From Lycium barbarum (taxonomy: Eukaryota > Streptophyta > Magnoliopsida > Solanales > Solanaceae): a DNA stretch of 64,000 bases. The notes under the pieces were generated by a model, which saw only the letters and a list, made by a program, of their open reading frames with translations, did no database searches and was not told the origin of the DNA. A program made the translations under genes and the position numbers. Below are positions 24,107 to 35,907 of this stretch, in pieces. Position 1 is the stretch's first letter. Every line of letters starts with the position of its first letter. Location of the stretch: assembly GCF_019175385.1 (NCBI RefSeq), contig NC_083345.1, positions 13,292,027 to 13,356,026 on the forward strand. The letters run 5' to 3'.

Positions 24107-24742
24107 TTTTAAATCCCAAGCGCGTGTATATCAGTTGTCTCCTACGTGGATTAAGTGACCAATTACATTGTACCATCTCATTTAAATTTTGCCAACTCAA
24201 TTAATGATGTGCCAAGTCATTTGCCAACTCAATTAATGATGTGCCAACTCAGTTGCTAAGTCATTTTAATTGGCCACATCATTGCTCATGCGGGCAAATG
24301 AACTAAAGACCAAATTAGGGCTCAAAATTACCCATTTCCATATATACACTTCAGGTGCAAACGATCAGGTGATTTGCCACGAAAACCGAGGTAAATTTTC
24401 GTCCATTTCGTTCAATATCTTCTCCATTTTCACTTAATTCTTAGTTAATGATCACTCATAAGGTATTATTTTCATTTATTTGCAGGTTTTAGTCTGGAAA
24501 TCGACCCTTTGGACTTTGTTCGTTTCAACTCATTTGCGACATAGGAGAAATTTAATGTTCTACTGAACTTTTCTCATGTTTGTATGCTATATTGTGTTTA
24601 AATTAGGGTGTTTTGGTACGAAACTGGTTGTTATCACTTTATTTGTTTACTAGGGTTTATTTGGGAATTTCAGTGTTAAAGTTCGGGTTTTTTTTTTAGT
24701 ATTTCCTTGTTGCTTGTGTGTTGTGGGGTGTTGGGGAATATA

Positions 24743-27700
24743 ATGGACGACTATATTTTTACTTGTTTTCACCATGGGGGTACAGTTGTGGAAGACCCTG
24801 TAGTGGGTCCCACATACAAAGGGGAATTAGAGGTCTTTGGTGCTGCTATCGATAAACACCGTTTTAGTCTTGTTGAGTTGGAAGCATACACTAAAGATCT
24901 TGGGTACACAATTGTCCTTGGATTCTACTGCAAAAAGGTTGATGATAGTGCCTTTGTTCAGCTTACTTCTGATAGACAATTGCTAGGGCTTGTGAATGAC
25001 TTAAAACATGGTGATGAGTTTGATGTGTTTGTGGTCCATGGCATTGATGAGGTGGAAGAGTTGCCACAACCAATTGGTTTGTTGGTAGGGCCAGAGGGTG
25101 ATGATTGTATTAATGACCCATGTGGCACTGATGAAGCTAGGGCAACACATGTGGGTGGGAAGGGTATAAATACTGATGTAAATGTTCCAGATGGGGCTGA
25201 AACATTTCCAATTCCAAATGTGGGTGAAACAGATCCAAATAGGGGTGAAACAGATCCAAATGGGGGTGAAACAAATTTGAATGGGGGTGAAACAGATCTG
25301 AATGGTGCTGAAACAGATCTGAATGATGGTGAAACAATTGTGAATGCGGCTGCAACAAATGGGGATCAATCAGATGTTGCTAGTAGTTCTGAATCAGATT
25401 TTCCAGATCTTGATGAAGAATTGAGAAACCTTAGAGCTGAAAAGAGGAGTAAAAGGAACCCCAATCCTATAAGAAAAAAAACTAACACAGAGGAAATACC
25501 ATTAGGTGAAGCTGGTGTTGATAGAGGCTTTGAAGATATTGGTAGAAATAAGTCTGCTAGGTATGTGGGAAGATTAGGTGGAGATGAGGATTATATTGAC
25601 AGTTCACATTGTGGTAGTGATGACAGTGATGATGAGTTAGATGTTGATGCTGTAAGGGGTGTTGATTTACCAGCAAGAAAGAAGAGCACAAAGGTCAGGT
25701 ATGATCCAGCTTGTGTAGTTGCTATTTTTGCACTTGGTATGGTTTTTGAAAATGAAAAAGTATTTAGGAAAGCATTGGCTGATTATGCAATAGAATACAA
25801 AGTTAGTCTTAAGTTAAGGCCCAATCAACCTGGTAAATTAAGGGCTCAGTGTAAGGGTAACAACCGGTGCAAGTGGTTGTGTTATGCTGCAACAGATAGA
25901 GATTCTGGTGACTTTATGATTAAGAGCTACCATCCTGTACACAAGTGTACAACTTCTAACAAGAACAAAATGTGCAACACTAAATGGATTGCTGCTAGAT
26001 TTAAGGATGAAATAATTAAGCAACCATCTTTGAGAATATTGGAAATACAAGACATGTGCAGGGATAAGTTAGGACTTTATGTTGGTAGGACAATTTGCTA
26101 CAGAGCTAAAATGCAGATACTAAGAGAGTCTATGGGTGATTGGAATTTAGAGTTTGCAATATTTTGTGACTATGCTGATATGATAAAACAGACAAATCTT
26201 GATAGTTCTGTTTGGGTAAGGATGGACAGAGAAAGCTGTCGAGGGAAGAATTTGTTTGTGTACTTCTATGTCGGCTTGGATGCATTGAAGAAGGGATGAA
26301 TGGAAGGTTGTAGGAGAATAATAGATTTTGATGGGTGTTTTATAGCCTGGGCAGTTGTTGACTCAGAGACTAAGCATAGTTGGAGTTTTTTCATTAATTA
26401 CTTGAAAGAGGATCTACAGTTGGGTACTGGAGATGGTCTTACTGTGATGGCAGACATGCAAAAGGTAATGTACATAGTAACTTGTTTAATTTCTTACTGT
26501 TTCTTACTGTTGAGTGTTTCTTTAATAATTTCTTTTCTTTGAAGGGTTTTCATGCTGCTGTAGAAGAATTGTTACCCGATACTGAGCATAGGAGACGTGC
26601 AAGACACGTCTGGTCCAATTGGCATCAAGAATGGAAGGGTGAAGAGAGAAGAAAACAATTTTGGAGATGTTCTAAGGCCATTTTTGAAGTGAAATTCAGG
26701 TCAGAGCTTGATAAAATGAGCAAACTTGGTAATGATAATTGTGATGATTTATTGCATTATCCAGAAAAATCATGGGTGAGGGCACACTTTAAAGAGCATT
26801 CTAAGTGTGATGTTGTTGAGAATAACATGTGTGAGACCTTCAATTCATGGATCTTGTCTTGTAGACACAAATTAATTATAACCATGTTGGAGGAAATTAG
26901 GAGAAAGATAATGACTAGACAATGTGATATGATTAAGTTTGCCAACACTTGGATATCTGAGATTTCACCTATGGCTAGACTTACCTTAGAGGATAATAAG
27001 GAAATGGCTAGGGGCTGCAAGGTTCTTTGGAATGCTGATGTTGGATTTGAGATTGGAGAGGGTGAGTATAGGCATACAGTTAACATGAGTACTAAGAGTT
27101 GTAGTTGTAGAACTTGACAACTGAGAGGAATTCCATGCCAGCATGCTGTTTGTGCATACTACCACATAGAACTAGAGCCTGAACACTTTGTGGAGCATTG
27201 GTATAGGAAGGATACATTCTTAAAGGCATATAGTTATTTCATCCAACCAATTCCAAATATGAAGATGTGGCCTGAAACAAACAATCCAAAGATTGAGCCT
27301 CCTACACCTAAACCAATGCCTGGCAGGCCGAAGAAGAAAAGAACAAAAGGAAAAGATGAACCAAAAAAGATGAGGTATGGAAAGGTGTCCAGAAAAGGGG
27401 GGAAAAGAACTTGTTCAAAGTGTCATCAACAAGGACATAACAAGAAATATTACAAGGTAAAATAGTTTTCTTTGAGTTGGTTAACTTGTTTATCATGTAT
27501 TTTGGGTTTTTAAGTTGGTTACTGCCTTTAAATATGCAAGTTGTGCCAGGTGCAGAAGCATCTAGCCAAAGTTTACAACACCCTGCAGAAGCACCTAGCC
27601 AAACTGCACCTACAAGCTTAAGCCAGCCTACACCTTCAGCAGCAGTTTGTGATGATACAACTACAGTTAGGAGGGTGAATCAATCAAAAAGAGTTAGAAG

Positions 27701-28156
27701 CTCAAGCCAGCCAGCCCCACCTACAGATACAAGTATTCCTATTACAAGAGGAATAACAAGTCAACTACCTCCTAGAAGAAGACAAGTTGCTGGACAGAAG
27801 AGAGCCAAGGTTGCAATTAGGGGACACAAGAGGGCAGCTGATGTTGGAATTGGCATATACACAAGTACAAGTGGAACTCAAATACTAAATGTAAGTCAAT
27901 TCTAACTTTGGTCTCTAAAACACAACTACATGTAACAAAACTGATTATGCTTCATTTTTCTGCTAAAATGCAGCCAGGAACATCAAGCCAAAGGATTCTA
28001 GAAACTGGTTCAGCTTACAAGGATGCAAGTCCAACAGGCATAGACCTTGGTTATAAAGCTAGAGGATTGAGATGGAAAAACAAGGAAGCTATCACTAGCC
28101 CCCAATTGAAGCAGATGGCAAACAAGAACAAGAAGAAGAAGAATTGGCATTATTAG
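24743..28156 (+). pseudogene. MURA-type MULE transposase, decayed
   Basis: Exons are 24743-26464, 26545-27456, a third ending at 27890, and 27974-28156, with GT-AG introns. Domains in order: a PB1-like N terminus (MDDYIFTCFHHGG...), an acidic linker with a minisatellite, a MuDR DNA-binding region (KVFRKALADYAIEYK...CKWLCYA), the DDE-type catalytic core (DFDGCF; MADMQK; ENNMCETFNSWI), a SWIM zinc finger (CSCRT...QLRGIPCQHAVCA), a CCHC-type knuckle, and a proline-rich tail. Damage: TGA replaces the expected Trp at 26297-26299 and in the SWIM finger at 27115-27117. About 24 residues are missing between DGCF and IAWAVV. The last knuckle cysteine is Tyr. The third exon does not join in phase. The first ATG (24707) is possible, but the family usually begins near the second. 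Confidence 0.9.
25200..25345 (+). repeat. In-frame minisatellite in the transposase
   Basis: Seven units of 21 bp (consensus 'ggtgaaacagatccaaatggg') encode repeats of the type GETDPNG. This produces the long, histidine-rich ORFs seen on the opposite strand, which are not genes. Unit number is expected to vary between copies. Confidence 0.85.
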
Positions 28157-28756
28157 GATAGGATGTAGTACTTAATTGGCAATGTAATATGGCACCAAAC
28201 AATTTCTCTTTTTGGATGGTTATTTTGGCAATCTGCTACTTGTATGTAGCAGTAAACAATTTGCAATATTTTAATGTTTGCTTTTGGCTACTTGTATGCT
28301 AACTTTGAGCTCATTCTTGAGTATGTTAATATATTAGCTACTATTTGGGGTTACTTTGTGCCCATTATATACATGTTGTTGGTGTTTAAACAGTTCTACT
28401 AATGTAATTATAGCTGCTGTTGGTGTTGAATAACATTGACCTACCTGTTGTTGGCAATAATATGTAGCATAAACAGAGCATTATTGGCAAATACAAAACA
28501 GAGCAGGCCATGTTTTTATGCAACTGTGTGAGCTCAAAACAGAGCATTGTTGGCAAATACAGTATAGACAAAACAACATTTCATTCAAAATGCTGGTTTA
28601 CATGAGTGACTGTTGGCCAAAGTTCAGCCATGCCAAAATACAAAATTGTCACAACAATGCAGTAACCAAATTACATTCCGACAATCCTAACAATATTACA
28701 ACTACACAACTTAGCAAAAGGCAAGTACTTAAGGAGCACATATTGTACTGCTTCAT

Positions 28757-29148
28757 CTAACAATTTGGCTTGATTTTCCATATCCCAAGCATCACAAAAC
28801 CAGCAACAATGAGCATATTTCTTGCTTGAATTCTTTTCTCCTCAAAAGCCTTCACTTTCTTCAATAAACCCACATCACCCTATTTGTTTGCGCACAATCC
28901 AAAAGAAATAATCACAACCACCCATTTTCTACAAAACCAATTTTCAACCCAACAATTAATCATCTAATAAATAATTAAATAAGGAATGAATGAAGATATA
29001 AGTTTACCTTTGGTATTTTACAACATAAAAATCTGCGACCTGGGTTATATTGGGTCCAAGAAGTCTTCAATAATGCTTCATTACCACATCTACAATATCG
29101 GGCATGTTCATCAAAAAACTCCATGAAAGAGTCGGATAAGCTCGACAT
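28757..29148 (-). CDS. GRF-type zinc-finger ORF carried by the MULE
   Basis: Exon 1 spans 29148-29008 and encodes 47 residues: MSSLSDSFMEFFDEHARY, then CRCGNEALLKTSWT and NPGRRFLCC. Exon 2 starts at 28928 (phase 0; GT-AG intron 29007-28929) with GGCDYFFW. CxCG, NPGRRF, C and GCxYFxW are the hallmark pattern of the GRF zinc finger, a nucleic-acid-binding domain. The continuation (LLKKVKAFEEKRIQARN, then a hydrophobic stretch LIVAGFVMLGIW and stop at 28757) lies one base out of frame. So there is either a one-base lesion or an unrecognised splice. Small plant proteins combine GRF finger, short coiled coil and C-terminal membrane segment in this order. It is antisense to the transposase and inside the TIRs. 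Confidence 0.7.
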
Positions 29149-29374
29149 AATAGTAACAGCAATGGAACGAACGAGATGAAGCAGAAAATATTAGCTCGAA
29201 TTTGAGGAAAAAAATTGATCGTGAAAAGGGGCTAAAATTAGGGCTACATTGGATTTTATTTTGAAGTGGAGAAGATGATATGTATAAATGGGAAAGTAAT
29301 AATATCATTGGCTACCACATAGGATTTAAAAAAAGGTAACACGTGCGTTTTTTTGACTGATAGCACGCGACATG

Positions 29375-29504
29375 CCAACGGTGCAAAAATTGTCTAACTG
29401 GAACAGGTATTGCGCACCTTAGGTGTCTAAATGAAACAAGGTCCACTTTAAGTGCTCAAGTGAAAGAACTGGACGACCACATATGTCTACCGAGAGGTTT
29501 GGCC
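29375..29504 (-). repeat. MULE right terminal inverted repeat
   Basis: Inverse of 23977-24106, ending in TTTGGCC at 29504 and followed by the target duplication. Confidence 0.9.
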
Positions 29505-29877
29505 TAAAAGTAAATACATGACTTTTTATTTATAATTTTAATTTGTCTTCTAAAAATCATATTTTAATTGCGAACACAGTTTACAATAGGTATTCTAGTG
29601 AAAAAGGTGTAAGTATTTGATATAGTTCATAATGTTTAGGCATTATTAACTGCGTCCGGCATTGGATTTCAGAACGTCATAAATCGATTTTAAAAGAAAA
29701 TGGACTACGTTTATTAAGGGGTGCAAATCATTTTCCACCTTCAATTTTATTTTAAAATTAGCTGACTTACCCAATTTTGAGTAATTGACAATTTAACATA
29801 GTTTACCTCCAATCATATGCAATATCTATTTTTTTAGCCTGTTAAAATAATTTCTTTCCCATTTTTTAATTTCTAAA

Positions 29878-30604
29878 GACTAAAATCATCGACAGACCCC
29901 TGAATTTGTCCTGATATTCCATTTAGATCCCTCAACTGAGACATTGACCATCTAGACCCTCAAACATAAATTAAACTGTGTCATTTGAACACATCGTGCT
30001 ACTTTAGCACATGCGACACTGCTTTAAAAAGAGCGTGAGAGACTAAATTTTTCCTTTTTTTAAAATTTTTAATCATTAAAAATTAATTTTAAGAAAAAAT
30101 CTATTTAAATAATTAAAAAAATTAAAAAACTCAACTCATCCTCTCCGATAGCCCACTTCGCCACCGTCGCCGCCGCCGCTCCATTTCAAAATCTATTTAA
30201 ACAAATCTCCAACGAAAAACGATACCATTTTTTTTAATTATTTAAATAAATTTTAAGGCAGCAGCGGCGGCGACGAAGTGTGGCTAGGTTTTCAGATCGG
30301 AGAGGATAGGTTGGGTTTTTCAAATTTTTTTAAATTATTTAAATAGATTTTAAAATTATTTTTTCTTAAAATTAATTTTATTTGTTGACATGGCTTATTT
30401 TGATTAGTCTATTTTTCCATGCCACAGCAAGTATAGCAGCTCATGCACCACACTTGATTTGGACTGTATTCAAATGACACAGTTTAGCTTGTGTTTGAAG
30501 ATCCAGGTCAACGTCTCAGTTAGAGGGTCCAAATGAAATATAAGACAAGTTCAGGACCAAATGAAATATAAGACAAGTTCAGGACCAAATCGATGACTTT
30601 AACC
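29878..30604. mobile_element. MULE-derived foldback element with perfect 9-bp target duplication
   Basis: Flanked exactly by ATTTCTAAA (29869-29877 and 30605-30613). The outer inverted repeats share 'ctgagacattgacc' and 'aaactgtgtcatttgaa'. An inner, separate inverted pair is GC-rich (30125-30185 'ctctccgatagcccacttcg...gccgccgc' against 30255-30320). Almost the whole 727 bp can therefore fold on itself. Near the right end a 28-bp segment with 'gaccaaatgaaatataag' is duplicated in tandem. There is no coding sequence. Confidence 0.88.
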
Positions 30605-30613
30605 ATTTCTAAA

Positions 30614-31580
30614 TAAACTTGATTAGATCATAAAAGGTAACTTGACTCTCATGTCTGATTCACGATGAGATAAATCTTGATATACTCATTACTTGTACAG
30701 GTAAAAGTTTGGGGACGTATAAATCATTAATCCACTAGACTGCAGCATTTGCATTTATGAAACTTTGAAAATTAGTTCTAACTGAAATAAGTTCCTTTTT
30801 TTTTCTTTCAAAAAACTATCCTTGTGCTTAGATCACTATTTTTTTTTTTTACTTAAATTGGATAGTTCTCAAAAAATGAAGCTTGAAAATGCAGAGTAAA
30901 AATATTCAAAATAATATCAAGGTAAATTTTACAAGTGTACAGGCATTTGAATGCACAAGACATCTTTAAAAAGGAATGCTCGTGCCAGAATATCCGCCCC
31001 CTAATTTTATTATAGGCAACGTACAGCGCTAAATACGCTATGAACAAAGCGTATCAGAGACTCTAATTTATTGCCTTTACATCATAAAATCCATAAGGTA
31101 AAAAAAAACAATTAAAGGAAAAAAAATGAAGTTTTCTGGAGTTGTTAAGACCAACAAAGAGGCATCAGAGAGTATTAATTGTAGTTGCATCAACAAGCAT
31201 AATGAATATGCTTTCAAAGTTTGATGGTATAATTTTTCGTCATCACAGCCTCAAAAATTTAGATTTAGAAATTCAAAATCAGAAGAAAAACAAAAAGAGA
31301 TTAAAAATCAGATGATAAGGAAATGCAAAAAGTTGGATTAATACAAATTGAAGGAGCTATAAAAAAGCTAATGAAAGAAGAAAAGGCGTAGATGAATATA
31401 TATAGTGTGAGAGAGGCGAGGAAACTCAGCAAAACCCTAATCTGGAGGAGGATCTACGGAAAGTACCAGAATGCCCTCGATGGGTTAAAAGTTCAAACCC
31501 GACGACTTAGCTCAATTTTCTTTATTGGGTTTTTGTTTTAATTTTTTATTTATGCACTGAGAGTTTCATGCTTTCATGCC
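30614..31580. other. Intergenic, no gene recognised
   Basis: AT-rich with simple T and A tracts. The 64-codon minus-strand ORF at 30853-31047 resembles nothing known. A 'gaaactcagcaaaaccctaa' stretch at 31422-31441 looks like plant leader sequence, but no coding exon follows. Confidence 0.45.
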
Positions 31581-31584
31581 TTAT

Positions 31585-32540
31585 CAGCCCGTTTGGCTTA
31601 GCTTATAAGTTGCTGAAAACAGCCGGGTAATTCGCAGGATTGCCCTTCCTTTGGGATGGTCTTTAGTTTTTGCCCCCTCAAAATGTTGGTCTTTAATTTT
31701 TGTCCTTCGCGTTGCAATTCTGAGCTTCGCGTATAAATCATGATTTTATGGGTTCGAACACCCGCTCAGGCATAAATTTTTAAAAAAAAATCACAAAGCA
31801 AGGCTTGGGTCGCGTGTATGCCGGACTCGGCATACACTTCTTAAGGAATAACTAAAGTTATGCCGGACCCGGCAGAATTATAAGTTCCGCCTTATAAGAC
31901 AAAGTTTATGCCTTAAGGAAAAATTCTGCCTTAGGTATGCCTTAACTAAAAGTGTGCCCCATAAGACGGAACTTTTCCTTAAGGCATAACTAAAAGTTTG
32001 CCTTATTAGGCAAAGTCTATGTCTTAAGGAAAAGTTATGCCTTATGGGACATACTTTTAGTTATGTCTTAACTAAAAGTCTGCCCCATAAGGCATAACTA
32101 AACTATATTTTAAGGAAAAGTTCTGCCTTATGAGTAGACTTTTAGTTAAGGCTTAACTAAAAGTTTGCCCATAAGGCATAAGTATGCCGGGTCCGACATA
32201 ACTTTGGTTATTCCTTAACAAGTGTATGCTAGGTCCCACGTACATGCGACCCAAGCCTTTCCTTGCGATTTTTTTTTTAATTTATGCCTGAGCAGGGGTT
32301 CGAACCCAGTTGCTTAGGTATAAGACCATTTTTCAAGCGAAGGACAAAACTTAAAGACCACACCAAAAGAAGGGCAATCTGCGCAATTTTTTGAAAACAA
32401 CTTTTTTGAGTGTTTGACTGGCCAGCTTATAAGCCATTTTGTGCTTAAAATAAGCTCAAAAAAATAAGTTGGCCCGTTTGGCTTAGCTTAAAAAAAGCGG
32501 CTTATAAGATGTTTTTTTAAGCCAATCCAGACAGGCTCTA
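31585..32540. repeat. hAT-like short repeats flanking a nested MITE
   Basis: The motif GCCCGTTTGGCTTAGCTTA occurs at 31588 and again at 32474. The second copy is a compact element (about 32472-32538) whose inverse end is 'gccaatccagacaggctc'. The first copy is interrupted by the MULE-MITE at 31624-32392. Ends are approximate. Confidence 0.45.
31624..32392. mobile_element. MULE-MITE, family A (copy 1)
   Basis: Inverted ends of about 150 bp contain 'gcagattgcccttct', 'ggtctttaatttttg' and 'gggttcgaac'. The flanks GAAAACAGC (31615-31623) and GAAAACAAC (32393-32401) match at 8 of 9 bases. The interior is many alternating 'ccttaaggcataact' repeats that form internal palindromes. Copies 2 and 3 of the same family are at 52973 and 53556. 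Confidence 0.8.
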
Positions 32541-32681
32541 TATCAAACTTCAAATTCGAATGATTACGAGGATAAAGTTTGCACTTTTATCGGCTTATAC
32601 ATGGTAATATTAGAGAATTTACATGTTCAAACTGATTGTGTTTAATAGACTTGAAAGATCTTTATAGGTTTTTGGTTAATC

Positions 32682-32897
32682 CAGTCGCGGATCCAGGATT
32701 GTAGGGAAGTTCGAAAAATAAAAATTCAATGATTGGATTTTTGAACACCCTAAACCACTGAATCAACCTCTTCTCTCGTGTTTAGGGTATTCAAAACCTA
32801 TATATGTATATAAAAAAAAATACGTTATATATACAGTTTAATTTTTTGCCAAGGGTGTTTGGGTGAACACATTCGCGGGCCCTAGATCCGGCCCTGG
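32682..32897. repeat. Putative hAT-type MITE
   Basis: The left end CAGTCGCGGATCCAGG and the inverse of the right end CAGGGCCGGATCTAGG are similar imperfect inverted repeats starting CAG, as in many hAT elements. No 8-bp target duplication was found. Confidence 0.35.
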
Positions 32898-33399
32898 TCC
32901 TTGCCTCCAAAACCATGGGAGATGGGTTGTTGTGGCTATGTTTTTATTTCTTGCTCTTTTTTCAAGTTCCGTTGTCTTTTACTCACTCTCATATTTCTAA
33001 TTAGAAACTCTAATATACAGTATTAAAATCTCAATAATTGTCACTTTGTCATTACAAAAATATATAGTCCTCTGTGTGGCTATGTTGTTTTTGTCTTTTC
33101 AAGACCCATTGACTCAACTAGTAGAATCTCTATTCTCTAGTAGCCTTATTGAGTTGGTAAATTATAAAGGACAATAAGTCAATGACCATTAATAGAATAC
33201 AGTTACCTGACTCTTTAGACAGAAACAAGGTCATGGAGAGTTCCCTTATGGCCACAGTAACAGGTTTTTGAGGAATCATTTCAACCCTTTTTGGGAGGAC
33301 TTAGTTATATTGCCTTGAGCTACAATTTTGTCCATATATAATAACTGGATTGTAATTTATCGACATCCTTAATTTAGGTGAGGTGCCTTTTTTGGTTTG

Positions 33400-33985
33400 T
33401 GTATACGGGTAAAACCGAGGATACATGTACGCTCGATTTCCCATTGTCATGGTTATGCTCGGTCACGATACGACCGTCACACCGGGAACGAGGCTTCGAG
33501 TTCGGGCTGGGATGAGGCGATAAAGGAAGGGCGGTTGACTGCCATAAGGAGAAGACCGAAATATCCGCCCTCAACCGGATAATTCGGCGTCGATCTCGGT
33601 AAAACAGCTGTCACCAGATTTATTTTCATTATTTAGAATTGTACTAGGGTTGAAACTCCTCTACTATATAAAGAGGAGGTTCTCATCCATTAAAGGGGTT
33701 GGCAACAGAAAGAAAGAAAGAGTTCATATCAAAAGGCAAAGAATTACTTGTATTCACCTCCATTTTTGTTCTTGAGTTCATTTCTATTATCCATCGTATA
33801 CGGACTCAGCATAGAGTATCGACCTCGGTTTTCATACCCGAGGTCGGACTTAATTAACATCTGTTCAGATATGTTTCCTTATTCACTTATTGGTTTCCCT
33901 TGTAATCTAATATCAAATTGAACTTAACCACATATCTTAGGCATCACGCATAAATTTAATTGTTCCCCATTTTAAGGTTAAACAG
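33400..33985 (+). repeat. 5' LTR
   Basis: 586 bp, TGTATACGGG to TTAAACA. A TATA box (tatataaa at about 33665-33672) with a following transcription-start region is conserved in the 3' LTR. Confidence 0.93.
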
Positions 33986-33988
33986 TTT

Positions 33989-34006
33989 GGCGCCCACCGT
34001 GGGGCC
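33989..34006 (+). promoter_or_regulatory. Primer-binding site
   Basis: TGGCGCCCACCGTGGGGC begins three bases after the 5' LTR. TGG at its start pairs with the CCA end of a tRNA primer. The tRNA species was not identified. Confidence 0.7.
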
Positions 34007-34096
34007 TTAGATAACAGTGGCGGTTCAATACAACATTCTGGTTACACTTGATATTTCAGACTTGTTCTTTAAGGCTTGATTTCAAGTATCCCAGAA

Positions 34097-35872
34097 ATGT
34101 CAGATTCCCATTCTGTCAACTTCCAAGTGGAACCTAGCCATCACGAGAATGGCGACGGGGACGTACTAAACAACAACGCTCCCCCCGTTAATCCTGTTCA
34201 AGTCGGATCGTCGGTGGGCAACATACCGGCCGGCGCGAATAACGGAGTCATGCTGAAACAGCTCCAAAACTAGTTAGACATGGCTATGGCTTAGTTACAG
34301 GCCCAACAAGAGATCATAGTGCAATTGCAAAATCGAGGTCAGGTACCCGATATTGACCCACCAGAACAGACCCAAGATACTGAGGAAAGATACGTCCCGC
34401 GGGGTAACGAGAATCACCCCGGGCAAAGCAGCGAATTGATAAGAATGCTCGAAGAATTGACTAAACGGGTCGAGTCCGGCGAAAACAAGATAGAGGCGAA
34501 CGACAAGAAGGTGGAGAAATACAACTCGAGGGTCAATCAGATTCCGGGGGCTCCACTAGTACTGAAGGGACCGGATTCGAAAAAATTTGTTCAAATTCCA
34601 TTTCCGCCGAGCGCGGCACCAATGAAAATCCCTAAGAGATTTCGCATGCCCGATATCCCAAAGTATAATGGGACGACGGACCCTAATGAACATGTGACTG
34701 CATATACTTGTGTTATTAAGGGCAATGATCTCGCCGATGACGAAAGGGAATCAGTGCTACTTAAGAAATTCGAGGAAACCCTATCAAAGGGAGCGATGAT
34801 TTGGTATAATAACTTGCCCGAGCATTCAATTAATTCATTTTCCATGCTCGATGATACTTTCGTCAAGGCCCAAGCCAGGGCCATTAAGGTCGAAACACGA
34901 AAATCAGACTTATTTAACGTCAAGCAACGAGATGACAAGAACCTCCGCGAGTTTGTGGCTCGATTTCAAATGGAGCGCATGGACTTACCCCCAGTCACGG
35001 ACGATTGGGCCGTTCAGGCTTTCACCCAAGGGCTCAATTCAAAGATCTCGATCACACCAATGGAGTTAAAGAAAAATCTGGTAGGATACCCGGCGATCGC
35101 CTGGGTTGATGTACACAACAGGTACCAGTTGAAGATCAGGTTCGAAGATGATAAAATTCTGAGGGCTTCTTCGGTATCATGGCATTTCAATAAAGAGAGT
35201 GATCGATTGAGGAGAGCAGTAGATCGGGATTCCAGATCGTCATATGAAAGGTACCAGCCTTACCCACTCGATCAAAGGGGAAACGGGCGCAACAGCGAAT
35301 CAGGAAAGAATGATAGGAGGAATGATCGAGGCCAAAGTAGTCGTGGGTTGATAAACAGAAATGTTGTCGATAGAGCCCCGGTAAACAGAGAATCTCCAAG
35401 GTTATCCGAGTATAACTTTTGCATCGATATAGCAACCATAGCGGCGGCCGTTATCCGAAACAAAGAAACAAGGCATCCAAGGCCAATCCAATATGATCCA
35501 GAGAAGCGGGATAAAAGTCTTATTTGTAAGTATCATCATACTCACGGCCATCGGACCGAGGATTATCGTCAGCCGAGAGAGGAAGTCGCTTGTCTGTTCA
35601 ATTTGGGACATCTTCGAGAATTCCTAAATGAACGAGCAAAAACCCATTTCCAGAACCTAGACTCCAATAAGCAGGATAGACCGAAAGAGCCTCAGCAAGT
35701 GATACATATGATCATAGGAGGAACTGACGTTCCCATCGGGCCGGTTATGAAACGCACCAAAATTTTCATAACGAGGGAAAAGCGTATCCGGAATTATGAC
35801 CCCGATGGTCCCATCACGTTCAATGACGAGGACATGGAAGGCATCACCCAGCCGCATAATGACGCACTGTAA
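34097..35872 (+). pseudogene. gag (Retrotrans_gag), with in-frame stops
   Basis: The frame opens MSDSHSVNFQVEPS and is broken by TAG at 34271 and a second TAG about 30 nt later, each where Gln is expected. It then runs to 35872. The central region (IPKYNGTTDPNEHVTAY...WYNNLP...LREFVARFQ) is the typical plant gypsy gag. The C-terminal knuckle-like motif (CKYHHTHGHRTEDYRQ) has Tyr where the last metal ligand is usually Cys. The product would form the nucleocapsid. No function is expected here. Confidence 0.9.
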
Positions 35873-35907
35873 TATTTGTCCTAGCCAATAAATTTAGAAT
35901 TAAATGT

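Larger units (their letters stand above)
23977..29504 (+). mobile_element. Mutator-like element (MULE), 5.5 kb, with TIRs and 9-bp flank repeat
   Basis: The terminal inverted repeats are about 130 bp (23977-24106 and 29375-29504), starting GGCCAAA at each end, and share 'gtccagttctttcacttgag' and 'gtggaccttgtttcattta'. Flanks TAAAAATAA (23968-23976) and TAAAAGTAA (29505-29513) form a 9-bp target duplication with one A/G difference. Inside are a plus-strand MURA-type transposase (24743-28156, damaged) and a minus-strand GRF zinc-finger ORF (29148-28757). Short direct repeats ('aaacagagcattnttggca') lie near 28470 and 28540. The organisation is that of an autonomous element that has lost function. 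Confidence 0.93.

Noticed and set aside
25200..25345. Regular 21-bp repeats considered as a CRISPR-like array
   Set aside because: They are in-frame minisatellite units without spacers in a plant transposase.
25001..25369. Two minus-strand ORFs rich in His/Phe/Ile-Cys repeats
   Set aside because: Antisense readings of the transposase minisatellite.
33374..33582. ORFs on both strands at the start of the LTR
   Set aside because: They lie in the U3 part of the 5' LTR and show no gene features.
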